From assembly GCF_001579175.1 (NCBI RefSeq), contig NZ_KQ970760.1, positions 652,285 to 690,452 of the forward strand: a stretch of 38,168 nucleotides of DNA, in the 5' to 3' direction. This document shows positions 20,996-28,318 of the stretch, piece by piece. The stretch comes from Streptococcus oralis (lineage in GTDB: Bacteria; Bacillota; Bacilli; Lactobacillales; Streptococcaceae). The position numbers were made by a program, and so were the translations under genes. Below the pieces are notes generated by a model that saw nothing but the letters and a program-made list of their open reading frames with translations, ran no database searches and had not been told where the DNA came from. Within the stretch, counting starts at the first letter, position 1. Every line of letters starts with the position of its first letter.

Positions 20996-21874
20996 ATGAA
21001 GAATAAAAATGGTGTTTCTTTCGGTCTGCTCTCAGGTATCTTCTGGGGATTAGGCCTAACAATCAGTGCTTATATCTTTTCAATTTTTACAAATCTTTCA
21101 CCCTTTGTGGTGGCAGCGGCACATGACTTCTTGAGTATCTTTATTTTATTAGCTTTTCTCTTGATTAGAGAAGGGAAGGTTCGCTTGTCAATCTTTCTAA
21201 ATATTCGAAATGTAAGTGTTATTATCGGAGCTTTGCTAGCAGGACCAATAGGTATGCAGGCCAATCTTTATGCGGTTAAATATATTGGTAGTTCACTAGC
21301 TTCATCTGTATCGGCTATTTACCCAGCAGTTTCAGTTTTGCTAGCCTTCTTCATTTTGAAACACAAGGTTTCAAAGAATACAGTATTTGGTGTTTTCTTG
21401 ATTATTGCAGCGATCATTGCTCAAACCTACAAGGTTGAACAAGTTAACTCGTTTTACATTGGGATTCTTTGTGCCCTTATCTGTGCCATTGCCTGGGGGA
21501 GTGAAAGTGTTCTCAGCTCCTATGCTATGGAAAGTGATTTAAGTGAAATTGAAGCCTTGTTAATCCGACAAGTAACCTCATTCTTATCCTATCTAGTGAT
21601 TGTGCTCTTTTCTCACCATTCATTTGCAGAAGTGGCAGATGGGCAATTATTCGGCCTCTTGATTGTCTTTGCGGCCTTTGATATGATTTCCTATTTAGCT
21701 TATTATATCGCCATTAATCGCTTACAACCTGCGAAAGCAACAGGTTTGAATGTGAGCTATGTAGTCTGGACTGTCTTATTTGCAGTTATTTTCTTGGGTG
21801 CACCGCTAGATATGCTGACAATTATCACTTCACTTATTGTTATGGCTGGTGTTTATATTATTATTAAAGAATAA
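20996..21874 (+). CDS. licB: Choline permease of the DMT/EamA superfamily
   Basis: The 292-residue integral membrane protein has about ten hydrophobic helices in two EamA-type halves (FGLLSGIFWGLGLTISAYIF at the start, IGILCALICAIAWGSESVLSSYAM in the middle). In pneumococcus LicB takes up choline for phosphocholine decoration. The ATG at 20996 has GGAGG at 20986-20990, which lies inside the licA coding end; an earlier in-frame ATG at 20984 overlaps licA and lacks a ribosome site. There are 11 bases between its stop and licC. Confidence 0.93.
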   Translation: MKNKNGVSFGLLSGIFWGLGLTISAYIFSIFTNLSPFVVAAAHDFLSIFILLAFLLIREGKVRLSIFLNIRNVSVIIGALLAGPIGMQANLYAVKYIGSSLASSVSAIYPAVSVLLAFFILKHKVSKNTVFGVFLIIAAIIAQTYKVEQVNSFYIGILCALICAIAWGSESVLSSYAMESDLSEIEALLIRQVTSFLSYLVIVLFSHHSFAEVADGQLFGLLIVFAAFDMISYLAYYIAINRLQPAKATGLNVSYVVWTVLFAVIFLGAPLDMLTIITSLIVMAGVYIIIKE

Positions 21875-21885
21875 AGGAGATTCGT

Positions 21886-22575
21886 GTGAAAGCGATTATT
21901 TTAGCAGCGGGCTTAGGAACTCGTCTGCGCCCTATGACTGAAAATACCCCAAAAGCTTTGGTTAAGGTTAATCAAAAACCCTTGGTAGAATACCAAATTG
22001 AGTTTTTGAAAGAGAGAGGAATTGATGAGATTATCATCGTTGTCGGTTACCTCAAGGAACAATTTGACTACCTAAAAGAAAAATATGGTGTCCGTTTAGT
22101 CTTTAACGACAAGTATGCTGATTACAATAACTTTTACTCACTTTATCTAGTAAAAGAAGATTTGGCTAACAGCTATGTCATTGATGCAGATAACTATCTT
22201 TTCAAAAATATGTTTCGAAATGATCTTAAACGTTCTACCTATTTCAGTGTTTATCGCGAAGACTGTACCAACGAGTGGTTCTTGGTTTACGGTGATGACT
22301 GCAAGGTTCAAGATATTATTGTTGACAGCAAGGCTGGTCGCATTCTGAGTGGAGTTTCATTCTGGGATGCACCAACTGCTGAGAAGATTGTTGGCTTTAT
22401 TGACAAAGCTTACGAAAGTGGTGAATTTGTTGATCTCTACTGGGATAACATGGTTAAGGATAATATCAAAGAATTGGATGTCTATGTCGAAGAATTAGAA
22501 GGAAATAGCATCTATGAAATTGATAGTGTAAAAGATTACCATAAGTTAGAAGAGATTTTATCTACTATTGAGTAA
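21886..22575 (+). CDS. licC: CTP:phosphocholine cytidylyltransferase
   Basis: The 229-residue nucleotidyltransferase opens with KAIILAAGLGTRLRPMTENTPKALVKVN, the CTP-binding signature. A YVIDADNYLF segment carries the metal-binding Asp, and the late EIDSVKDY contains a further conserved acidic pair. It makes CDP-choline, the donor used by LicD transferases for teichoic-acid precursors. GTG start at 21886 after AAAGGAGA (about 21873-21880). It is the last gene of the operon. LicD1/LicD2 and TacF, needed to use CDP-choline, are not in the window. Confidence 0.95.
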   Translation: MKAIILAAGLGTRLRPMTENTPKALVKVNQKPLVEYQIEFLKERGIDEIIIVVGYLKEQFDYLKEKYGVRLVFNDKYADYNNFYSLYLVKEDLANSYVIDADNYLFKNMFRNDLKRSTYFSVYREDCTNEWFLVYGDDCKVQDIIVDSKAGRILSGVSFWDAPTAEKIVGFIDKAYESGEFVDLYWDNMVKDNIKELDVYVEELEGNSIYEIDSVKDYHKLEEILSTIE

Positions 22576-22582
22576 GGAAAGA

Positions 22583-22609
22583 GAAGAAGGCTTGAGCCTT
22601 CTTTTTTTG
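22583..22609 (+). terminator. Terminator of tarIJ-licABC
   Basis: AAGAAGGC, loop TTGA, GCCTTCTT, then TTTTT, 8 bases after the licC stop. Confidence 0.93.
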
Positions 22610-22678
22610 TGTATTTTATAACAAGAATGTTTGATATTGATTGTATTCTTTGAATGAAACAAAAATTATAAAAAAATG

Positions 22679-22696
22679 AACAAAATAAAACAAAAA
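22679..22696 (+). promoter_or_regulatory. Repressor operator candidate upstream of gatA
   Basis: The 18-base string AACAAAATAAAACAAAAA lies 3 bases upstream of the gat -35 and recurs exactly at 30198-30215, upstream of the DeoR-family repressor gene. A-rich AACAAA-type repeats are usual for DeoR/LacR operators in this group. The region is AT-rich, so the match needs testing. Confidence 0.5.
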
Positions 22697-22699
22697 TTA

Positions 22700-22728
22700 T
22701 TGACAACGATTTCATATAGTGTTATACT
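22700..22728 (+). promoter_or_regulatory. gat promoter with overlapping cre-like site
   Basis: TTGACA (22700-22705), 17 bases, TATACT (22723-22728). TTGACAACGATTTCAT at 22700-22715 matches the CcpA cre consensus WTGAAARCGYTTTCWN in all but two defined positions and covers the -35, a position that would give glucose repression. Confidence 0.85.
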
Positions 22729-22765
22729 TATAGCATAAAAGATAATTGAAAGAAGGGAAAATGTT

Positions 22766-23242
22766 ATGGGATTAGATCATTTCTTTGACAAAAACCTGGT
22801 GTTTTGCTTAGAAGCGGATAATCAAGAACAACTCTTTGATCAGGTAGCAAGCTTGTTGGAAGAACGAGAAATTGTCACTCCAACTTATCGTGAAGCCTTG
22901 ATCACGCGTGAAAAGTCATTTCCAACTGGCTTAGATATGGAATTTCTAGGTAAGGACTTGCCAAATGTGGCGATTCCTCATACAGATATTGTTCATAATC
23001 TAGCTGAGAAAGTAGTGGTTGTTCGATTAGAAAAACCAGTAACTTTTCACAATATGATAGCTCCTGATAAGGAAGTAGAAGTATCCCTACTCTTCTTTAT
23101 CATTAACAACTCAAGTTCAAGTCAAACAAATATTCTGGCTCAGTTGATGGACTTTTTCACAGGAAATGGACATCTGGAAGATCTATCAAAAATTTCCGAA
23201 CCAGAAAAACTTTATGCTTACATTGCTGAAGCAACCGCTTAA
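22766..23242 (+). CDS. gatA: PTS EIIA component (galactitol/fructose type)
   Basis: The 158-residue protein is a PTS EIIA type-2 domain. The phosphorylated histidine is His72 in LPNVAIPHTD. It accepts phosphate from HPr (ptsH, 11.5 kb downstream) and passes it to the EIIB Cys. AAGGGAAAA precedes the ATG. The family includes galactitol (GatA), fructose and mannitol domains; GatB/GatC neighbours put it in the galactitol group. Since lacABCD follows, the sugar here is more likely galactose (giving galactose-6-phosphate) than galactitol. Confidence 0.9.
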   Translation: MGLDHFFDKNLVFCLEADNQEQLFDQVASLLEEREIVTPTYREALITREKSFPTGLDMEFLGKDLPNVAIPHTDIVHNLAEKVVVVRLEKPVTFHNMIAPDKEVEVSLLFFIINNSSSSQTNILAQLMDFFTGNGHLEDLSKISEPEKLYAYIAEATA

Positions 23243-23279
23243 TCTTGTCTATTAAAATATAAAATCGGAGGAAATCCAA

Positions 23280-23585
23280 ATGATTAAAATTCTTGCTGCC
23301 TGCGGTGCAGGTGTTAACTCAAGTCACCAAATTAAAAGTGCTCTAGAAGAAGAACTTTCAAGCCGTGGATATGACGTTCACTGTGATGCAGTCATGGTTA
23401 AAGATGTGAACGAAGACCTTATGAAAGGTTACGATATCTTTACTCCGATCGCTGCAACAGATCTTGGTTTTGAACCAGGTATTCCAGTAATCGAAGCTGG
23501 ACCAATCTTGTTCCGTATTCCTGCAATGAGCGCTCCAGTATTTGACAATATTGAAGCAGCTATTAAAGAACACGGATTAAGCTAA
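23280..23585 (+). CDS. gatB: PTS EIIB component (galactitol type)
   Basis: This 101-residue EIIB has the phosphate-carrying loop ILAACGAGVNSSHQ with Cys8 as the acceptor, and ends DNIEAAIKEHGL. The short Rossmann-like fold is that of the lactose/galactitol EIIB superfamily. GGAGGAAA precedes the ATG. It lies 37 bases after gatA and 54 before gatC. Confidence 0.93.
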   Translation: MIKILAACGAGVNSSHQIKSALEEELSSRGYDVHCDAVMVKDVNEDLMKGYDIFTPIAATDLGFEPGIPVIEAGPILFRIPAMSAPVFDNIEAAIKEHGLS

Positions 23586-23639
23586 TTTATTCTTTATCTT
23601 GTTAACATTCATATAACTAAAAAAACGGGAGGAACTATT

Positions 23640-25115
23640 ATGGATGTCATTATCGAACTAGCCAATAAGATTTTCAAGCCAGTCTTGGAAATGGGTGGTC
23701 CTATCATCATGCTGATCATCTTGACAGTATTGGCCTTACTATTTGGAGTGAAATTCTCCAAAGCGCTTGAAGGTGGTATTAAACTTGCCATCGCCCTTAC
23801 TGGTATCGGTGCCATCATCGGTATGCTTAACGGAGCTTTCTCAGCATCACTTGCGAAATTCGTTGAAAACACAGGTATTCAGTTAAACATCACTGACGTT
23901 GGTTGGGCACCACTTGCTACGATTACTTGGGGATCTGCTTGGACACTTTACTTCTTGCTTGTGATGTTGATTGTCAACGTTGTGATGCTTGCTATGAAGA
24001 AAACGGACACACTTGATGTCGATATCTTCGATATCTGGCACTTGTCAATCACTGGTCTTTTGATCAAATGGTACGCAGACAACAATGGAGTTAGCCAAGG
24101 GGTTTCACTATTCATCGCGACTGCTGCAGTTGTCCTTGTCGGTGTCTTGAAAATCATCAACTCTGACTTGATGAAACCAACATTTGACGACCTTCTTAAC
24201 GCACCAAGTTCATCACCAATGACTTCAACTCACATGAACTACATGATGAACCCAGTTATCATGGTTTTGGATAAGATCTTTGATAAAGTATTGCCAGGTC
24301 TTGATAAATACGACTTTGACGCTGCAAAATTGAACAAGAAAATCGGTTTCTGGGGATCTAAATTCTTCATCGGTTTCATTCTTGGTATCGTTATTGGTTT
24401 GATGGGTACTCCACACCCAGTTGCAGGTGTAGAAGGAGCCGATAAATGGGAACTTGTCATTAAAGGTTGGTTGAGCCTTGGTTTGACTGCCGGTGTCTGC
24501 TTGGAGCTCTTCTCACTTATCGGATCTTGGTTCATCGCAGCTGTAGAACCACTTTCACAAGGTATTACAAACGTTGCTACTAAACGTCTTCAAGGACGTA
24601 AATTCAACATCGGTCTTGACTGGCCTTTCATCGCTGGTCGTGCTGAAATCTGGGCTTGTGCCAACGTACTTGCACCAATCATGTTGATTGAAGCAGTGCT
24701 TCTTTCAAACGTAGGAAATGGTATCTTGCCACTTGCAGGTATCATCGCCATGGGTGTGACTCCAGCTCTCTTGGTTGTTACACGTGGTAAATTGCTCCGT
24801 ATGATTATCTTCGGAACACTCTTGTTGCCTCTCTTCCTTCTTTCTGGTACTCTTATCGCACCATTCGCGACAGAACTTGCTAAAGGTGTAGGTGCCTTCC
24901 CAGAAGGTGTGAGCCAAACTCAATTGATTACCCACTCAACTCTTGAAGGACCAATTGAAAAACTATTTGGTTGGGCAATCGGTAATGCTACAACAGGTGA
25001 TATCAAAGCAATCCTTGGTGCGGCAGTCTTCCTTGTATTCTATGTAGGTATCTTTGCTTGGTATAGAAAACAAATGATCAAACGTAACGAAGAATACGCA
25101 GCAAATGCTAAATAA
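23640..25115 (+). CDS. gatC: PTS EIIC component, galactitol family permease
   Basis: The 491-residue membrane permease has about ten to twelve hydrophobic stretches. Features of the Gat family include the GxIIGMLNGAFSA region, GTPHPVAGVEGADKWE, and a late WTP-like region LAGIIAMGVTPALLVVTRGKLLRMI. It carries sugar inward while EIIB phosphorylates it. Codon use is strongly biased to streptococcal optimal codons, like lacABCD and ptsHI, which suggests high expression. ACGGGAGG precedes the ATG. A strong terminator lies 27 bases after the stop. Confidence 0.92.
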   Translation: MDVIIELANKIFKPVLEMGGPIIMLIILTVLALLFGVKFSKALEGGIKLAIALTGIGAIIGMLNGAFSASLAKFVENTGIQLNITDVGWAPLATITWGSAWTLYFLLVMLIVNVVMLAMKKTDTLDVDIFDIWHLSITGLLIKWYADNNGVSQGVSLFIATAAVVLVGVLKIINSDLMKPTFDDLLNAPSSSPMTSTHMNYMMNPVIMVLDKIFDKVLPGLDKYDFDAAKLNKKIGFWGSKFFIGFILGIVIGLMGTPHPVAGVEGADKWELVIKGWLSLGLTAGVCLELFSLIGSWFIAAVEPLSQGITNVATKRLQGRKFNIGLDWPFIAGRAEIWACANVLAPIMLIEAVLLSNVGNGILPLAGIIAMGVTPALLVVTRGKLLRMIIFGTLLLPLFLLSGTLIAPFATELAKGVGAFPEGVSQTQLITHSTLEGPIEKLFGWAIGNATTGDIKAILGAAVFLVFYVGIFAWYRKQMIKRNEEYAANAK

Positions 25116-25141
25116 TTCGCTCCTATAAAATGTAAATTGTG

Positions 25142-25192
25142 AAAACTAGGTTGTTAATTTCCTACATTGGGAGTGGCAACCTAGTTTTTTAT
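25142..25192 (+). terminator. Terminator after gatC
   Basis: AAAACTAGGTTG (25142-25153) pairs with CAACCTAGTTTT (25176-25187) and TT follows: a 12-bp stem with a 22-base loop. A weak TTGGGA-N17-TATATA promoter-like pair (25167-25172, 25190-25195) lies within it and might serve lacX. Confidence 0.85.
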
Positions 25193-25222
25193 ATAAAGAT
25201 CTAAAAATAGTTGGAGAATATT

Positions 25223-26119
25223 ATGGTAATTGAAATAAAATCAGATCAGTTAACGGTCCAGTTTAAAACCTTAGGTGGCGCCTTGTCGTCGATCAAGGAT
25301 CGAGAAGGCATTGAGTATTTGTGGCAAGGAGATGCCGCTTACTGGAGTGGACAAGCGCCAGTACTTTTTCCAATCTGCGGCTCTTTAAGAGAAGATACAG
25401 CCTTCTACAGTCACGAAGATGGAACGGAGACGAAAGGAAACATTCCTCGTCATGGTTTGGTCCGTAAAAAAGAATTTGACTTAGTTGATCAAACAGAAAA
25501 CAGCGTAACCTTTGCTATCGAAGATGATGAGAATACTTATCAAAACTACCCTTATCATTTCCGTCTTGAAATCACTTATCTAGTGACCGGCAAGACTGTT
25601 CGTACTCAATACAAAGTCTTCAATAAAGAAACTAGCAAGGTCATGCCATACTTTATTGGTGGACATCCAGGCTTTAATTGCCCTCTGCTAGATGGCGAAA
25701 CTTATGAAGATTACTATTTAGAGTTTGAGAAAGAAGAGACTTGCTCTGTTCCCCGTCCTTTCCCAGAAACTGGCATGTTAGACTTTCAAGATAGAAGTCC
25801 ATGGTTGGATTCACAAAAGGAAGTGGATCTCAGTTACGATCTGTTTAGTCTTGATGCAGTGACTTTGGATGAGTTGCAATCCAGAACAATTGCCCTTCGT
25901 TCTCGTAAGCATGAGAAGGGATTAAAAGTACACTTCCAAGAGTTTTCAAATCTCATTATCTGGTCAACTTTGAATAAGGGACCTTTCATTGCGTTTGAAC
26001 CATGGTCTGGCTTGTCAACATCTCTTGAAGAAGGAGATCATTTAGAAGATAAGAAAAACGTTCGTCTCCTAGAACCTGGTCAAGTAGATCAGATTGGCTT
26101 TGATATTGAAATATTTTAG
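25223..26119 (+). CDS. lacX: Aldose 1-epimerase (mutarotase) family protein, LacX type
   Basis: The 298-residue protein has the galactose-mutarotase beta-sandwich fold: LGGALSSIKDREGIEYLWQGD, PVLFPICGSLREDT, GNIPRHGLVRKKEF and PYFIGGHPGFNCPL, where the spaced histidines suit a catalytic role, and LIIWSTLNKGPFIAFEPWSGLS. LacX proteins are linked to lac operons in lactic acid bacteria and may interconvert anomers of hexoses or hexose phosphates. The ATG at 25223 has GGAGA at 25212-25216; the TTG-initiated form is 4 residues longer and less likely. It sits between the gatC terminator and the lacA promoter. Confidence 0.88.
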   Translation: MVIEIKSDQLTVQFKTLGGALSSIKDREGIEYLWQGDAAYWSGQAPVLFPICGSLREDTAFYSHEDGTETKGNIPRHGLVRKKEFDLVDQTENSVTFAIEDDENTYQNYPYHFRLEITYLVTGKTVRTQYKVFNKETSKVMPYFIGGHPGFNCPLLDGETYEDYYLEFEKEETCSVPRPFPETGMLDFQDRSPWLDSQKEVDLSYDLFSLDAVTLDELQSRTIALRSRKHEKGLKVHFQEFSNLIIWSTLNKGPFIAFEPWSGLSTSLEEGDHLEDKKNVRLLEPGQVDQIGFDIEIF

Positions 26120-26149
26120 ATAAAAAACCACAAAAACAAACATTTACTG

Positions 26150-26178
26150 TTGACTTTTTCTATAAATAGGAGTATATT
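26150..26178 (+). promoter_or_regulatory. lacABCD promoter
   Basis: TTGACT (26150-26155), 17 bases, TATATT (26173-26178). Confidence 0.85.
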
Positions 26179-26179
26179 A

Positions 26180-26214
26180 TGTTTGTAAACAACAAATGAT
26201 GTTTGTAACAAACA
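26180..26214 (+). promoter_or_regulatory. Paired palindromes, LacR-type operator candidate
   Basis: TGTTTGTAAACA (26180-26191) and TGTTTG-TAA-CAAACA (26200-26214) share ATGTTTGTAA at a 20-base period, two helical turns. They cover the expected transcription start, a usual repressor position. A further ACAAAAACAAACA stretch lies just upstream of the -35 (about 26130-26142). Confidence 0.65.
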
Positions 26215-26405
26215 AACAATCGCTTGTTATATTCTCTTTTGAGGAGAAAGTTTGTTTCCAGGAACTTGATTTCCTGGACTTGGATAAGATGATATTCATC
26301 TCATTCAATCAAATTTATCACTAAACTGCTAGAAAGTCTTTTGTAGGTAAACTGCTAACTATAAAAGTCTTTACTAGCCTAGAAAAATAAAAAGGAGTAT
26401 ACAAT

Positions 26406-26831
26406 ATGTCTATTGTTATCGGTGCAGATGCTGCAGGTTTGAGATTGAAAGAAGTTGTGAAAGACTTCTTGGAAAAAGAAAACTTCCACGTTGTGGATGT
26501 TACAGCTGAAGGTCAAGACTTTGTTGATGTAACTCTTGCTGTTGCCGCAGAAGTAAACAAAGAAGAACAAAATCTTGGTATCGTGATTGATGCTTATGGT
26601 GCTGGTCCATTCATGGTCGCAACAAAAATCAAAGGAATGGTTGCCGCAGAAGTATCAGATGAACGCTCAGCATATATGACTCGTGGCCACAACAACTCAC
26701 GTATGATCACTATGGGTGCACAACTTGTTGGTGATGAATTGGCTAAAAATATTGCTAAAGGTTTTGTTAACGGTAAATACGACGGCGGACGTCACCAAAT
26801 TCGTGTTGATATGTTGAACAAAATGTGCTAA
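26406..26831 (+). CDS. lacA: Galactose-6-phosphate isomerase subunit LacA
   Basis: The 141-residue protein belongs to the RpiB/LacAB family: [28 protein letters not shown] at the N-terminus and [17 protein letters not shown], the conserved late loop. With LacB it forms the heteromeric enzyme that converts galactose-6-phosphate to tagatose-6-phosphate. LacA lacks the CxCGTGxG active-site cysteine loop that LacB has, as expected. It is 30 bases upstream of lacB. Confidence 0.96.
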   Translation: MSIVIGADAAGLRLKEVVKDFLEKENFHVVDVTAEGQDFVDVTLAVAAEVNKEEQNLGIVIDAYGAGPFMVATKIKGMVAAEVSDERSAYMTRGHNNSRMITMGAQLVGDELAKNIAKGFVNGKYDGGRHQIRVDMLNKMC

Positions 26832-26861
26832 TTAGATTACAGTAAGAAAGGTAAGATAAAA

Positions 26862-27377
26862 ATGAGAATTGCAATTGGATGTGACCACATCGTAACAGAT
26901 GAAAAAATGGCGGTTTCAGAATTTTTGAAATCAAAAGGATATGAAGTCATTGACTTTGGTACTTATGACCACACACGTACTCACTACCCAATCTTTGGTA
27001 AAAAAGTTGGTGAAGCTGTTACAAGCGGTCAAGCCGATCTTGGGGTATGTATCTGTGGTACTGGTGTTGGTATCAACAACGCTGTAAACAAAGTCCCAGG
27101 AGTTCGTTCTGCCTTGGTTCGTGATATGACAACAGCTCTTTATGCAAAAGAACAATTGAATGCCAATGTTATTGGTTTTGGTGGTAAAATCACTGGTGAA
27201 CTGCTTATGTGTGATATCATTGAAGCTTTCATCAATGCTGAATACAAACCATCAGAAGAAAACAAAAAATTGATTGCGAAAATTGAGCACGTTGAAACTC
27301 ACAATGCTCATCAAGCAGATGCAAACTTCTTTACAGAATTCCTTGAAAAATGGGATCGCGGTGAATACCACGACTAA
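26862..27377 (+). CDS. lacB: Galactose-6-phosphate isomerase subunit LacB
   Basis: The 171-residue partner of LacA has [32 protein letters not shown], the active-site loop [17 protein letters not shown] with the catalytic cysteine, and [17 protein letters not shown]. It provides the sugar-phosphate binding and isomerase residues. AGAAAGGTAAG precedes the ATG. The gap to lacC is 10 bases. Confidence 0.97.
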   Translation: MRIAIGCDHIVTDEKMAVSEFLKSKGYEVIDFGTYDHTRTHYPIFGKKVGEAVTSGQADLGVCICGTGVGINNAVNKVPGVRSALVRDMTTALYAKEQLNANVIGFGGKITGELLMCDIIEAFINAEYKPSEENKKLIAKIEHVETHNAHQADANFFTEFLEKWDRGEYHD

Positions 27378-27387
27378 GAGGTGACGC

Positions 27388-28317
27388 ATGATTTTAACAG
27401 TCACAATGAATCCATCCATTGATATTTCTTATCCTTTGGATGAATTAAAAATTGACACTGTCAACCGTGTGGTGGACGTGACCAAGACAGCTGGTGGTAA
27501 AGGTCTCAATGTTACACGAGTGCTTTCAGAATTTGGTGATTCTGTTGTTGCTACTGGTTTGGTCGGTGGTAAACTTGGTGAGTTTTTAGTAGAGCATATT
27601 GACGATAAAGTAACGAAACGTTTCTTCTCCATTCAAGGAGAAACTCGTAACTGTATCGCTATTCTCCACGGAGACAACCAAACAGAAATCCTTGAAAAAG
27701 GGCCTGAAGTTTTGGAACAAGAAGGGCAAGATTTCTTGGTTCATTTCGAGAATCTTCTTGACACTGTGGAAGTAGTAGCCATCTCTGGTAGTCTGCCAGC
27801 AGGTCTTCCAGTTGACTACTATGCAAGCTTAGTAGAACTTGCTAATCAAGCAGGCAAACCAGTTGTTCTAGACTGCTCAGGTGCAGCTCTTCAGGCTGTC
27901 CTTGAATCACCACACAAACCAACAGTTATTAAACCAAATAACGAAGAATTGTCTCAGCTTCTTGGGAAAGAAGTTTCTGAGGATTTGGATGAATTAAAAG
28001 AAGTTCTTCAAGAGCCTCTATTTGCAGGGATTGAGTGGATAATTGTTTCACTTGGTGCAAATGGTGCTTTTGCAAAACATGGGGACACTTTCTACAAGGT
28101 AGATATTCCAAGAATTCAGGTGGTCAATCCTGTTGGATCTGGAGATTCTACTGTGGCAGGGATTTCCTCAGGACTTCTTCATAAGGAATCGGATGTAGAA
28201 CTCCTCATCAAGGCCAATGTCCTTGGTATGCTCAATGCTCAAGAAAAAATGACAGGTCATGTCAATATGGCCAACTATCAGGCTCTATATAATCAATTAA
28301 TAGTAAAAGAGGTATAA
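27388..28317 (+). CDS. lacC: Tagatose-6-phosphate kinase
   Basis: The 309-residue PfkB-family kinase phosphorylates tagatose-6-phosphate to tagatose-1,6-bisphosphate. [20 protein letters not shown] is the family start, [11 protein letters not shown] (36-46) binds the sugar, and [12 protein letters not shown] with the catalytic base Asp253 is the PfkB signature 2. GAGGTGACGC precedes the ATG. The stop is only 1 base before the lacD ATG, so the two are coupled. Confidence 0.97.
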   Translation: MILTVTMNPSIDISYPLDELKIDTVNRVVDVTKTAGGKGLNVTRVLSEFGDSVVATGLVGGKLGEFLVEHIDDKVTKRFFSIQGETRNCIAILHGDNQTEILEKGPEVLEQEGQDFLVHFENLLDTVEVVAISGSLPAGLPVDYYASLVELANQAGKPVVLDCSGAALQAVLESPHKPTVIKPNNEELSQLLGKEVSEDLDELKEVLQEPLFAGIEWIIVSLGANGAFAKHGDTFYKVDIPRIQVVNPVGSGDSTVAGISSGLLHKESDVELLIKANVLGMLNAQEKMTGHVNMANYQALYNQLIVKEV

Positions 28318-28318
28318 A

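Larger units (their letters stand above)
26120..26405 (+). other. Structured leader and control region of lacABCD
   Basis: The 286-base gap holds a near-consensus promoter (26150-26178), two inverted repeats at the likely start point (26180-26191, 26200-26214), and then a leader of about 220 nt. Hairpins in the leader are TTCTC/GAGAA (about 26232-26248), a perfect 8-bp TCCAGGAA/TTCCTGGA (26257-26278), GATGA/TCATC (about 26288-26300) and a long imperfect stem at 26329-26377. None is followed by a T run. A 41-codon open frame without a ribosome site runs 26199-26324. AAAAAGGAG at about 26389-26397 serves lacA. Confidence 0.75.

Noticed and set aside
21886-21902. cre-like GTGAAAGCGATTATTTT
   Set aside because: It is the start of the licC coding sequence, the right half fits poorly, and a licC-internal CcpA site has no obvious purpose.
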